From assembly GCA_946811185.2 (NCBI GenBank), contig OX328107.1:13481565-13545564 (forward strand): a stretch of 64,000 nt of DNA, read 5' to 3'. The position numbers and the translations under genes were made by a program. Every line of letters starts with the position of its first letter. Within the stretch, counting starts at the first letter, position 1. This document shows, piece after piece, positions 54,735-64,000 of the stretch. Origin of the DNA: Hippopus hippopus (Eukaryota > Mollusca > Bivalvia > Cardiida > Cardiidae). Below the pieces are notes generated by a model, which was not told where the DNA came from, made no database searches, and saw only the letters and a program-made list of their open reading frames with translations.

Positions 54735-54960
54735 CCTCAAAAACATTTCAGCGGCGCCTTAGGAAAACAGAGTTATATGCATTTTTCGTCATGCATCATA
54801 CCAAGGAAGTCGATGCATAATAACAAAGAATACATTTCGGCTGTATCATGGGGTAGAATGTTCCTTTCCATGTAGAAAATTTACCATGTTTACGCAGCCT
54901 GAAATTGGTCGATACTTTGTGCAGAAGCATTAAACCTCCTTTTCACAGAGCATAGCTCAT
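54735..54960 (-). mobile_element. Family C MITE, diverged
   Basis: ggtagaatgttcctttccat, ggtcgatactttgtgcagaa, end cacagagcatagctca. Confidence 0.6.
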
Positions 54961-54989
54961 CTTCTTTTCTACAGTTCAACCTGTATCAA

Positions 54990-55310
54990 ACAAGCTCCTT
55001 CCGCGCCCGGTAGCACAGTCCGCAGCATACGGGAACCGAGACCAGTGGGTTGCTAGTTCGAACCATCAGCTCCGACAATTTTTTTTCTTTTTCCTAAAGA
55101 TTCGTGATAGTCATTGCAACAGGATTCATACCTGTATCACTGCTGATGATGGCTATGTAGGAAAGCACCCAACTGCTCGTGAAGAAAATTGTGATAAGTA
55201 CCGGTTCAAAGAAACTCCAGGAAAGCATGGATAGGTGCGCTCGTCGCCACGATGTAACTGAAATAATATTTGAAACGAATTAAAACGCCATGCAATAAAT
55301 CACTTGTTTC
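54990..55310 (+). mobile_element. tRNA-derived SINE
   Basis: A box-like gcccggtagcacagtccgca, B box gggttgctagttcgaacc, and body attcgtgatagtcattgcaa; the end aaacgaattaaaacgcca is diverged. Confidence 0.65.
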
Positions 55311-55514
55311 GCAGGGGCCTTTGGTTGTAAGTTCGGACCTTGCCCAGGAAAAATCTCATCCTAAGTAACATTTTGGGCAATTCTAGTTACTTCTGGTTAC
55401 CAGCATTTTCTTCTTGTGCCTGAGTGCAATGTGTTCTAACTGTTCAGAAGATGGACTTTGAGTAATTTTGTCCAATGTAAATGACAGAACGATTAAGTGA
55501 ATTCTCTTAAACTC

Positions 55515-55615
55515 CCTTAACCAAATACTAGTTATCCGGCGAAATTTACACGGCCCAAATAAAGAAGGCCTTCGAAAACATTGTGGGAAAAGGAGAAAAA
55601 TAATACTGGTAACCA
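55515..55615 (+). mobile_element. Family B MITE, 5' half
   Basis: cccttaaccaaatactagtt to aatactggtaaccag. Confidence 0.55.
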
Positions 55616-55650
55616 GGGCTCATACACCATGACTGTGAGGATGGGGCTTA

Positions 55651-55876
55651 TTAACCCTTTACAACCCAATGTCGACTTTTCACGACCCTGAGAAAAAAGC
55701 CTTTTGAAAACATCGTGGGAAAAGAAGAAAATGCTGGGTACCAGTATTTTCTCTTTTTCCTGCAATGTTTTCTATCCTATGAATGAAAAAGTTTCTCATT
55801 TGAGCCACATTAAAATTGTCGTCTGCAAATGCTTTCAATTTGGACAAGGCTAAAATTTTGTTGTTTGGTAAAGGGA
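55651..55876 (+). mobile_element. Family B MITE, full length
   Basis: ttaaccctttacaacccaat to ttgttgtttggtaaaggga. Confidence 0.8.
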
Positions 55877-55902
55877 ACAAGGGGTTATGCTATCGACATT
55901 AA

Positions 55903-55903
55903 G

Positions 55904-55945
<42 letters not shown>
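55903..55945. repeat. (CT)n microsatellite
   Basis: Uninterrupted CT run of about 40 bp. Confidence 0.95.
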
Positions 55946-55947
<2 letters not shown>

Positions 55948-56079
55948 GCTTTCTGGTATTGTATAAATGCCCATGGGATCATTCAGCTGTCACTCACCCG
56001 ACTCCCTTTGTGTTATCTTACAATATAATTATAATGGATTTAATGTCCATTACAGATTGACCCTTGCAATTTTGAGCTA

Positions 56080-56165
56080 GTCCTTGGGTTATATTACGGA
56101 CAATGTAGATCAAGATTAAACTGCACAGAACATGCAGTCTGATCTTGGATCTACATTGTCTGTTT
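56080..56165 (-). mobile_element. Family A MITE, core
   Basis: gtagatcaagattaaactgc and gcagtctgatcttggatcta. Confidence 0.65.
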
Positions 56166-56539
56166 TTTTTTTGGGGGGGGGGGGTTTGTGTGTGAGTGAA
56201 ATTTTCTTACTAAAGTAGCTAAAAACTGCTACAGTTCTGATTTTTCTGACTGACTGAAAGTAATTGATTTATCTATTTATTATTTAAAGGGTGATCTATC
56301 TCATATCGGAGCAATCTGTTCATAAACGAAAAAAAAAAGATGTCTATCTTTTGTTAAATATGAAAAAGAAGAAAGAAACTTTCAGTGGTCATCAAAGGGG
56401 TAAATAGTAGTTTGTCATTGAGACAATAGAATATTTTCATTTCATTTTACATTCGCAATTGTAGTAAAATACATGTACGTTCTGACCTTATTTCGACTTT
56501 ATAATTTTCTGCTTGACCTTTAGATTGTCATGGACAATG

Positions 56540-56611
56540 AATAACGCTACCGTGGACAGTGCAGATCAAAATCAGACTTCACAGAACGTGCACTCCTATC
56601 TACGATGTCGA
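56540..56611 (-). mobile_element. Family A MITE, core
   Basis: gtgcagatcaaaatcagact and acagaacgtgcactcctatc. Confidence 0.55.
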
Positions 56612-56679
56612 CTATTTTGTGATTTATTCTTACCGACAGTAACAAGACAGCAATCGGGTATTTCCCTGCCCCCTTTAAC

Positions 56680-56902
56680 TGTTTACCAAACGACAAAAAA
56701 TTAGATTAGTCCAAATTGAAAGCATTTGCCAACGACAAAATAAATGTGACCAAAATTTGAAATTTGATTTGGGAAGGGTAGAGCACATTGTGGCAAAAGG
56801 ATGAAAAGTTGGTTACCAGCATTTTCTCTTTTTCCTAAAATATTTTCAAAATCCCTCTTTCTCAGGATAGTTAAAAGTCGGGATTGTGTGGTAAAGGGTT
56901 GC
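56680..56902 (-). mobile_element. Family B MITE
   Basis: tgtttaccaaacgacaaaaa to gggattgtgtggtaaagggt. Confidence 0.7.
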
Positions 56903-57009
56903 TTTTGTGAACTGTGTAGAACAAGATCATACAGACCGGAACATGCCGTCTCATCTTGTTTTAAATGAAAATAAGTATTTTTTCTGCAATATTCTGACCA
57001 AATCAACCA

Positions 57010-57242
57010 GACACCCTTTATTGTTTGACAAAATTTTAGAACCGTCAATATTGAAAGCATTTGCATACTAAATCAATATGGCTCCAACGGTTGGATTACC
57101 AATGGAAAAAGTAGAAAAACATTGCTGGGAAAAAAAAGGAGAAAATATTGGTTACCAGCTTTTTCTCCTTTTGCTACAATGCCTTCATAAGCCTTTCACT
57201 CTGGGGTCGTTAAAACTCGGGATTGGTTTGGTAACGGGTTAG
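57010..57242 (-). mobile_element. Family B MITE
   Basis: cctttattgtttgacaaaat to attggtttggtaacgggtta. Confidence 0.7.
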
Positions 57243-57473
57243 AGATATGACTGGTTAACAAACCTGTTTTTTGTTTCTCACCTTTCAGATAGTTCTGCCA
57301 TGCAACATTGACCTTAAAGTCGCGATTTCTTTGAAAGACTAAATCGTTCTATCATTTTTCTTTGATCTCGGATTATATTTTAACCCTTCACCATATAATC
57401 ACAAGTTCTGACGAGCTTTGTCATTTTTGACAAAGTAACGTTCGAATCATGATATCCTCTTCTTGAGAAATAT

Positions 57474-57640
57474 TAATTTTAATTGATATAATCCACAGCA
57501 TTTTTCGACGGTACAACCGTCTTCCTCAGGTGTAATCCTAGGCCTGTGATACAGTGTCAATGCATTGTATCACAGGATTACACCTGAGGAAGACGGTTGT
57601 ACCGTCGAAAGCTCGTGTGGATTATAATGATTAAAATTAA
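57474..57640. mobile_element. 167-bp perfect-arm palindromic element
   Basis: Two arms of about 75 bp, nearly perfect complements (caggattacacctgaggaag and gacggttgtaccgtcgaaag in the right arm), around a short loop. gttcgaat occurs at both sides (57440 and 57643). Probably a foldback-type MITE. Confidence 0.7.
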
Positions 57641-57750
57641 AGTTCGAATGATCGAAAAGGAAAAAGAAGAACGGACTGGAACCCAGGCTAAGGGCAGGTC
57701 ACGTGACCGACCAGCCTATTTGTCCACGTCTTTGAAAACCCATTACTTGA

Positions 57751-57855
57751 TTAACTCCTGAAGAGCTAAATGTGACTCAGTGTGCTTTTGCGGACAGTGT
57801 AGATCAAGATCAGACTGCACAGAACGTGCAGTCTGATCTTGGATCTACACAGCTA
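57751..57855 (-). mobile_element. Family A MITE, cleanest hairpin
   Basis: agtgtagatcaagatcagac and gcacagaacgtgc loop region, then gtctgatcttggatctacac; the palindrome at about 57796-57849 is almost perfect. Confidence 0.8.
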
Positions 57856-58522
57856 GCTGATGCTAAACTAATACCAGACAGTAACTATGTTTGCCTCGCG
57901 GAACTCATTCACATTTTAGCAAATGGATATAATAGAGAATAACCATTTTCTTGCACTAGATGGTGATTTAATTTTGTTTTATGCCTTAACCTGTGGCCCA
58001 TTAATGTACAGCCCCTTTTGATGCTAAATCATTTTGCCTATTGTCGATTTGGAAAAATTCTAGAAATATTATCACTAGAGACTCGATCAAACTATTTGAA
58101 AAAATCATCGTTCATTTTTGTTTCTTTGCCACTCAGAAAATACGAGGAGAACTTAAATAGCTCATGCCGTGAATGTTTTACTAATGTAGCTGTCATCATC
58201 CGGAGCAAATGTTTGTTCGATTACCTAACACACCGATACAAAATACAGAACAAAACGAACGTACAAAAATGGCGGTCGATTACAATCCCTTATAATAAAT
58301 GAAAGGAAATAATACCAATACGTAAATCAAGTTCGATGTAGTTTCGATATGACGTCCAAGAAAAGGTCATCCTTTGTACTCCGCTACTTGTCTCTCATTG
58401 TCGGAAGTGCGTCCGTCAAATAATTCCGGTTGAAAATGATAGTCAAAGCTTGGGTGAAGCATAGTATTATAATTATCATGCTGGAATTTTAATTCTGTAT
58501 CCCTTTGTTTCGCATTCTTATT

Positions 58523-58712
58523 GACCGTTTACCTAACACTTCCGAGTTTTAACGACCTTGAGAAAGGCGACTTTTGAAAACATTGAACGGGAAGGAAAAA
58601 CCGCTGGCCCCATAATGTTTTTTACCTTTTGAAAAGAAAAAGTTCCTTTGTTTAATTTATTGTCTGCAAATGCTTTTGGTTTCAGTAAGTCAAAATATTT
58701 TTGTTTTATGTC
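58523..58712 (+). mobile_element. Family B MITE, decayed palindrome
   Basis: ccgtttacctaacacttccg, then accttgagaaaggcgacttt and attgtctgcaaatgcttttg. Confidence 0.6.
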
Positions 58713-58761
58713 AAAAATCGTTCAGTAAGTTTCCAGAGATGACAGATATGTTGAAAAGGAA

Positions 58762-59045
58762 TGTAGGACGTTTTGGCCACGGTGGTTTTGGCCACGGACG
58801 TTTTGGCCAGGACGTTTTGGTCACGGTGGTTTTGGCCAGGACGTTTTGGCCACGGTGGTTTTGGCCAGGACGTTTTGGCCAGGACGTTTTGGCCACGAAC
58901 GTTTTGGCCAGCTCAAAATACAACGTAGGACGTTTTGGCCAAATGTATATTTTGTGAATTTTTGTCCCATTAAACATGATTTAAAAACATAGTTGGAAAA
59001 TGAGAAGTTAATATATATTTGACACACACACACACACACACACAC

Positions 59046-59100
<55 letters not shown>

Positions 59101-59590
59101 TTACAAATACTTATCTTCTTCATTTTTTAATTGACTGGTGTTACTGAATAAAATTACTTACTTTCAAGTGTAATTTTGCTTTTATACTCAACTAAGGACA
59201 AAACTGTGTTTGATCAGGGATCTTATATACACATATCTATATCCCTGGTTTGATGATTGCTTTAATTTTCAATTATCAATACTGTCAATTAATACTGATT
59301 GAACAATAACTTAAAATTTCTATTTGCAACAATAGTTTGCATAAAAGTATAAAAAAAATATAACCAGTTTGTTATAGAAGATTGCAAATCAAATTTAATG
59401 AATGTTTTGGCCAAATGTTATTTTAAAGTAAAAAATGCATGAAATGAACTGAATATGCTTTTCTGCGTCAAAAATGTAAACTTAAATGTATAGAAGGTTT
59501 AGTTATTGCATTTTTCTGTGTTAAAAAGCATTTGGCCAAAACGTCCTACTTTGCACATTTAGCTTGCCAAAACGTCCTGTACTAAGTAGG
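58762..59590. mobile_element. Element with gtaggacgttttggcc termini
   Basis: A left cluster of about ten 12-20 bp units (acgttttggccacggtggtt) lies at 58764-58940, and the complement ggccaaaacgtcctac lies at 59533-59548, with another at about 59564. A non-coding body and a (CA)n/(TG)n tract lie between. Frames of up to 100 codons here are repeat artefacts. Confidence 0.6.
59022..59100. repeat. (CA)n-(TG)n inverted microsatellite
   Basis: A CA run of about 24 bp, tatatg, then a TG run of about 50 bp: can form a hairpin. Confidence 0.95.
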
Positions 59591-59908
59591 CACATTTTTT
59601 GCGCCCTTTTGTGTTTTGCTGTAAGGCCCAGTAGCGGCCAAAAGTGAACAATGGTGGTGATAATTGCATTTAAGTTTGGAAAATTTTGTGAAGATTTTAT
59701 TGCACAGTCGGTTTAAGTGTTAGTCGCTGGCAGACAAATGAATTTTAAAAAAAAAACGGTAAAGAGAAAGAAGATAGAGCGTCACTTGGCAAATTTTCTC
59801 CTAGTTTTAAAATTCATTTTCCTGCCAGCGACTGACACCGACCGTACAATAATAGTTTGACATATTCACAATAATTTCATACTTGATATTGTTTGAATTA
59901 ATTTTAAA

Positions 59909-60176
59909 TGATCCATGCTCTGTGAATAGGGATTTAATGCATCTGTAAAAGTCTCGACCCTTGTCAGCCTTTGTAGTCCGCACAGACCGACCTGAGTCCA
60001 TACTTTTTGCTATAGGTCAATTTTCTTCTCGTCAAAGTACCGTTTTACCCAGTGATTCAGTCGGTTGTTAGACAATATGGATTTTACGGATGCATAATTA
60101 TGTGATGAGTGGCTTTTTATAATGTATCACGGAGATGTATTAACCCCCCCCCCCCTCTTCTGCCAGAGCATGGTTT
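59909..60176 (+). mobile_element. Family C MITE, full length
   Basis: atgatccatgctctgtgaat to gccagagcatggtt. Confidence 0.75.
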
Positions 60177-60251
60177 TAAATGCATTTAAACGCTGGCACT
60201 GTTTACTTTTTCACGCTACTGGACCTTTAATACATGTTGAACAGTATTTAA

Positions 60252-60490
60252 TCTACTAGATACCAAATAATCTCGATTTTCATGACCCTGAGGGGAAAGC
60301 TTATAAAACAAAAAAAGAAAAACAGTCGGGGAAAAGAAGAAGTGCTGGTAAGCAGCATTTTCTCTTTTTTCAACTTTTTTTACACTCTGTAAAAAAAAAT
60401 TAAACTCAATTGATTCAGTTTCAAGTTAGTCGCCTTAATATGTTTTAAATTTTGAAAAGACAAATGTTTGTCGTTTGGGAAAGAGCTAAA
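60252..60490 (+). mobile_element. Family B MITE
   Basis: aagaagtgctggtaagcagc centre, end gtcgtttgggaaagagctaa. Confidence 0.6.
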
Positions 60491-61133
60491 GGCCTCATTT
60501 CCATCCATGACGGATGTATTTTCTCGGTGGTGTTTTCTACCTGACCACCAACGATTATTCGAAATCGGTGAATGACGAATGCGTATCGTTTTCTGACGAT
60601 GCGTCATCACTCTTTGTATTTGACTCTAACCAAACCCCTTAAACAGCTCTTATTGCTCTTGATTAATGCTATAATGACTTGTGATATGACAAAGACCGGA
60701 AAAGCCAATCAGAGTTGATTTGCTTCCGGTTTTCGGTCACGTGACAGTAATCCTTGTTAACAGGCGCTGTTTATAGATATTTCGGGCGTGCAAACGATCC
60801 CGACCAGTTCCATTAAAGTCATTTGATTATTTATCATAATCAGTAAATATCTAATTAATAAGGATTGGCCAAATACCATGCAGTAAATAAGACCAGGAAG
60901 CGATTTTATTTTATCTGACTCTTAGACATAATCTGATTTAGAAAGTAGAAGTTAGACAATGCAATGGCACCGAAGGTTGTTCCAAGCAATGATTCATTAC
61001 CAACAATGTTTTCCATGTAATTTGACAAGAACACAGTATGCCTTTGTGAAGTATTTTTTTTAATATAAGTAAATCAAACGAAGGGTAATTATTTTATACC
61101 TGTCAATATCCTGTTTAGTATTCGCCCCAACAG
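60491..61133. other. Intergenic, no recognised gene
   Basis: Nothing beyond short palindromes such as ggtcacgtgac near 60735. Confidence 0.4.
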
Positions 61134-61323
61134 TTAACCCTTATCCTGCTGAGTAAGTTGAATGATACCTTCAAGTCGACAGTAAAAATCCATATGTTGC
61201 TACTTCAAGAATATTTTCGAACAGTGTAGATGCTCGATCAGACTGCATGTTCCGTGTAGTTTGATCTTGATCTACATTGTCAGCAAAAGACCGCTAAGTC
61301 GCGTTTAGCAGCTTAAGATTTAA
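61134..61323 (+). mobile_element. Family A MITE, full length
   Basis: ttaacccttatcctgctgag to tttagcagcttaagatttaa. Confidence 0.8.
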
Positions 61324-61524
61324 ATGTACCGATTACAGCATACAAAATAATGATATTCGTCGACTTAGTCTTTCTTGAAATCAGTTTTAATCATTTAAAA
61401 GAAATTATTTCAAAGTCTATGTTTATGAGAGAAATATGAAATATAAGACAGCATAAACACAAACCGATACTGTGCCATTTAGGTATGTAAATACATGTTC
61501 ATGTACTAGTATAGCTTGTACAGA

Positions 61525-61745
61525 CCAGCTCGCGTAGCTCAAGAGATAGAGCATAGGACTCGTAAACATCAAGTCTTGGGTCACTTGAGTGTGTGGGTTG
61601 GAGCCCCACGGCTGGCAATCTAAATTTACTAATAGTCTTTCGGATGAGACGTTAAAGCGAGGTCCCGTGTGACAGTGCTATACATGGACCACGTTAAAGA
61701 ATCATGCGTAACACTGAACGAGTTTCGTCCTGTATCTGGCACTAT
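61525..61745 (+). mobile_element. tRNA-derived SINE with conserved central domain
   Basis: A box gtagctcaagagatagagc, B box gggttggagccccacggc, and central block tctttcggatgagacgttaa followed by agcgaggtcccgtgt. Such core domains are shared widely among invertebrate SINEs. It lies directly upstream of the LINE remnant. Confidence 0.75.
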
Positions 61746-61749
61746 CATT

Positions 61750-62471
61750 ACACCTTTTTGACACTTTTATCTCTTCATTATTAAATTATGGAAGTCCGAT
61801 CTGGGGCTTCACCAAGTCTAAGGAACTTGAACGACTGCATCTGAAATTTCTTAAAAGTCTTCTCGGAGTTAAAGTATCTACGAGTAACACGGGTGTTTAT
61901 GCAGCAAAGGTGTAGGAAACTGGCTAAAGTAAGTTAAAGATATTTTATGCAACAATGGCTACCTCTTTGTATGGGAAAATCCATGGAGTGTAGATCAAGA
62001 TAAGTTTCCAATGCATTTTAAACAAATACTTATAGATACTTTTACACAGTGCGTACTTTCAGATCTGGAGGGAAACAGAGTATTGACACTTTATAAGGTA
62101 ATTAAGCCGCAATTTGGTTACGCACCGTATCTTGACTGTATACGCAGTAAGTGTTTAAGGGTACAGCTGACCAAAATACGTTTATCTTCTCACTCTTTGA
62201 GAATCGAATCTGGTAGATACGAAAGAAACCGTCTTGATAGATCTTTACGTACATGTCAAATTTGTAACTCCGGAGATATTGAGGACGAGTACCATTTTAT
62301 CTTTATCTGTAACCAGTATTTAGACTTACGGGTTAAATAAATCAAGAATTTTTACTATAAAAAACCAAGTATGTTTAAGCTAATTTCCCTACTGCAATCA
62401 ACTAACCACAGAACATTGTTCAATCTGTCTCTATTTTTAAAAGAGGCTTTCCACAGAAGAGCATCAATCTG
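61750..62471 (+). pseudogene. LINE ORF2 C-terminal remnant
   Basis: The first segment reads LLNYGSPIWGF, then LERLHLKFLKSLLGVKVSTS, the thumb-region pattern after the reverse transcriptase domain of non-LTR retrotransposons. A main open stretch (62011-62340) ends with a Cys/His knuckle (CQICNSGDIEDEYHFIFIC). An in-frame stop at 62338 interrupts the family pattern, which continues in the same frame (KNFYYKKPSMFKLISLL) to a stop at 62469. Another break lies near 61905-61985. The polymerase and endonuclease domains are not present. The clade cannot be fixed. Confidence 0.75.
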
Positions 62472-62474
62472 AGC

Positions 62475-62515
62475 AGGGATCTTATATACACTATATATAT
62501 AAGATCCCTGATCTG
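62475..62515. repeat. Short palindrome
   Basis: agggatcttatatacacta and its complement tagtgta-less arm tataagatccct; a related half occurs at 59216-59235. Confidence 0.5.
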
Positions 62516-63088
62516 AGTTGCATTTAGCGGCCTAAACGAAAGTTGTTAACATTTGTTACTTACGCTATCGTAAATTAAGTCGTTAATTTTTTACCCATCC
62601 TCTAACGTTACTTCTGTCTAACGTTTTAATTTCAATTTTTCATGCAATATTTAATTTCAGTATTTCTCCCCAACTGCATACGTTACGTTAAATGTCAGAT
62701 TCGTTTAATAAAAAAATTAAAATTTTACATTAACTATACTGATAAAGGGTTCAACTATTCTTATATCCAACTGATAGTGTGATAAGTTATTTTTTGTAAG
62801 ATGTACGAGAGATTGTGAGTGTGTCACGTGTCATTTACATTCTTTGTATTATTATGTTGTATGACGAAAAACTTTGTTTAAAGGGCAAATCAACAAGTTT
62901 CAGATATGGTTAATTTTCAAATCTACACTTATCAAATGGTAACCTGGTAATGTTGTAATTGGAAAAAAAAATTAGTAAAAGTACTTTTTTTCAATTCATA
63001 TTTCTGCTTATTAATTTTTATTGCATCGCTTATCTCCCTTACTTATTGTTGCGTCCCTTTGTGACGTCATAGGAGAGCTTGTTTCAAT

Positions 63089-63274
63089 ATGGACGTTGTT
63101 TACGATAGTGAACTGAGCGATATTGAAGACGAAGAAATAGACGATTCAAGGCCGGTAAGGCCGTACATGTCCGAGCCAATTTTTAAAGAAATTTATTAAG
63201 TTTCTGATGATAAGGATAAAAGTAACTTTTCGCCCACTGATGACGATGTTGTGCCGGACTTTTCAACGTGTTGA
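63089..63274 (+). pseudogene. Acidic open-frame fragment, broken
   Basis: ATG at 63089 opens MDVVYDSELSDIEDEEIDDS, then RPVRPYMSEPIFKEIY, ending at an in-frame TAA (63197). The same frame continues acidic (SDDKDKSNFSPTDDD) to a TGA at 63272. An acidic start followed by RPYMxEP resembles N-termini of multi-copy invertebrate proteins, some annotated P2X7-like, but I cannot confirm this. It may equally be the first exon of a transposon-linked gene. Confidence 0.3.
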
Positions 63275-64000
63275 GTATTGCGCGCTATTGAAATACGTCT
63301 ATTACGGGGCGAACATCGCTTACAGAAATATTATTCTATACATGATAAAATTAAGTGTATGGCAGTGCTCCAGCTAGCGGGGAATAGAAGGGCGTTGGGC
63401 CCTGCCCCCTCTTGTAGACGCCCTGCCTTTTTTCTTTGCGCCCTGCCCTTTTTCTGGACACCATGCCATATATCAGCGCCCCGGAGTGCCCTATGTTCAG
63501 TATTGTAACCTGTAATCTAAATTACGCCACGAGTCTGTTTAAGATGTCATTGATATCCGCCTCCGAATATACAATCCAATTAACAGCGTGTCACAAATCC
63601 CCTACAGTCAGCGAAGTGTGAAAAGATCAACCATGACTGTATATTACAAGTTCGTAATTTATTCATCAAAGTAGGCCTACACAAGTGCTGAGAACAATTG
63701 AGGCAATTAAACAGATTATCGTCTCTTTAAGATTATAGCCCATATTCAACAATACTTGAGGTTGTTCAGCTTGTTATCAATCGCAATTTATTGTTTTAGT
63801 CGTAAAAAAAAAATTATGTCCGACGAAGATCGATCTTATTTTCCTGTACCAAGTTACATGTACAAAGCTGAATCAAGGGTTAGTGATAGATAAAATTACC
63901 CTTTTTGAAGTGTGTTCTGTTCATAAGCAAAGTAACTTATTCTTAGATTAACCCCTGGTTTCAAAAATAATTGATAAAGTGATGTTAACGCTCAGGTAGA
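63275..64000. other. Intergenic, no recognised gene
   Basis: A GCCCTGCC-rich stretch (63400-63450) looks like simple repeat. No exon is supported. Confidence 0.35.

Noticed and set aside
57474..57640. Hammerhead ribozyme in the palindrome (CTGAGGA...GAAA)
   Set aside because: There is an extra base between core and stem II, and the left arm is the full complement of the core, so no proper stem III or cleavage site can be placed.
58670..59123. Gly/Phe/Arg-rich and Trp/Pro/Lys-rich frames of 88-100 codons
   Set aside because: Produced by gttttggcc units and the CA/TG tract on both strands.
61525..61620. True tRNA gene
   Set aside because: A and B boxes are present, but the sequence cannot fold into a full cloverleaf and continues into a SINE core.

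Overview
The window looks like nuclear DNA of a bivalve mollusc. It is AT-rich, has few genes, and is packed with short non-autonomous transposons, tRNA-headed SINEs with the 3' end ...AAAGCGGCGTAAAACACC, and the 'agctcacctgagcac' tandem-unit repeats that I associate with bivalves. The species cannot be fixed from sequence alone.

Left part (1-12.4 kb): the last three coding exons of a plus-strand phospholipid phosphatase (PLPP/LPP, PAP2 superfamily) lie at 2504-2561, 10224-10412 and 12282-12389. They agree in splice phase and carry catalytic motifs C2 and C3. The introns hold a 3.46-kb foldback element (3713-7172), a 145-bp-unit tandem element (7504-9031) and small MITEs.

Centre (18,820-32,008): a complete-ended 13.2-kb Polinton/Maverick (adintovirus-like) element. 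It begins AG and ends CT, has long terminal inverted repeats (about 1.75 kb left, 1.12 kb right), and is flanked by a 6-bp duplication GGCGCC. It encodes an A32-like packaging ATPase, a Lys-rich core-like protein split by a frameshift, a small basic 'KGGF' protein, a conserved protein of unknown role, a broken chromodomain integrase, a two-TM protein, a penton-like minor capsid protein, a pVI-like protein, a double-jelly-roll major capsid protein (MCP), a Cys/His protein and an adenain-like protease. Its protein-primed DNA polymerase is reduced to a frameshifted fragment, and the integrase has lost the segment with its first catalytic Asp, so it cannot be autonomous. The morphogenesis genes are mostly intact. 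Each TIR carries a copy of a 101-codon gene (intact left, broken right).

Most unusual signal: RNA stem-loops matching the replication-dependent histone mRNA 3' stem-loop (YYYUHHUNARRR core) follow the MCP stop codon and both copies of the TIR gene, always on the sense strand. Other element transcription units end instead in a shared AATAAA-containing motif.

Right part (32-64 kb): no convincing host gene, apart from a weak signal-peptide first exon at 45.2 kb. It holds a second foldback copy (34,713-37,100), a degraded GIY-YIG (Penelope-like) remnant, a LINE ORF2 3' end, SINEs, and many copies of three MITE families: A (hairpin 'gatcagactgcac'), B ('gaaaatgctggtaaccagcattttc') and C (TIR 'tgagccatgctctg'). 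Repeat boundaries marked 'about' are estimates by eye.
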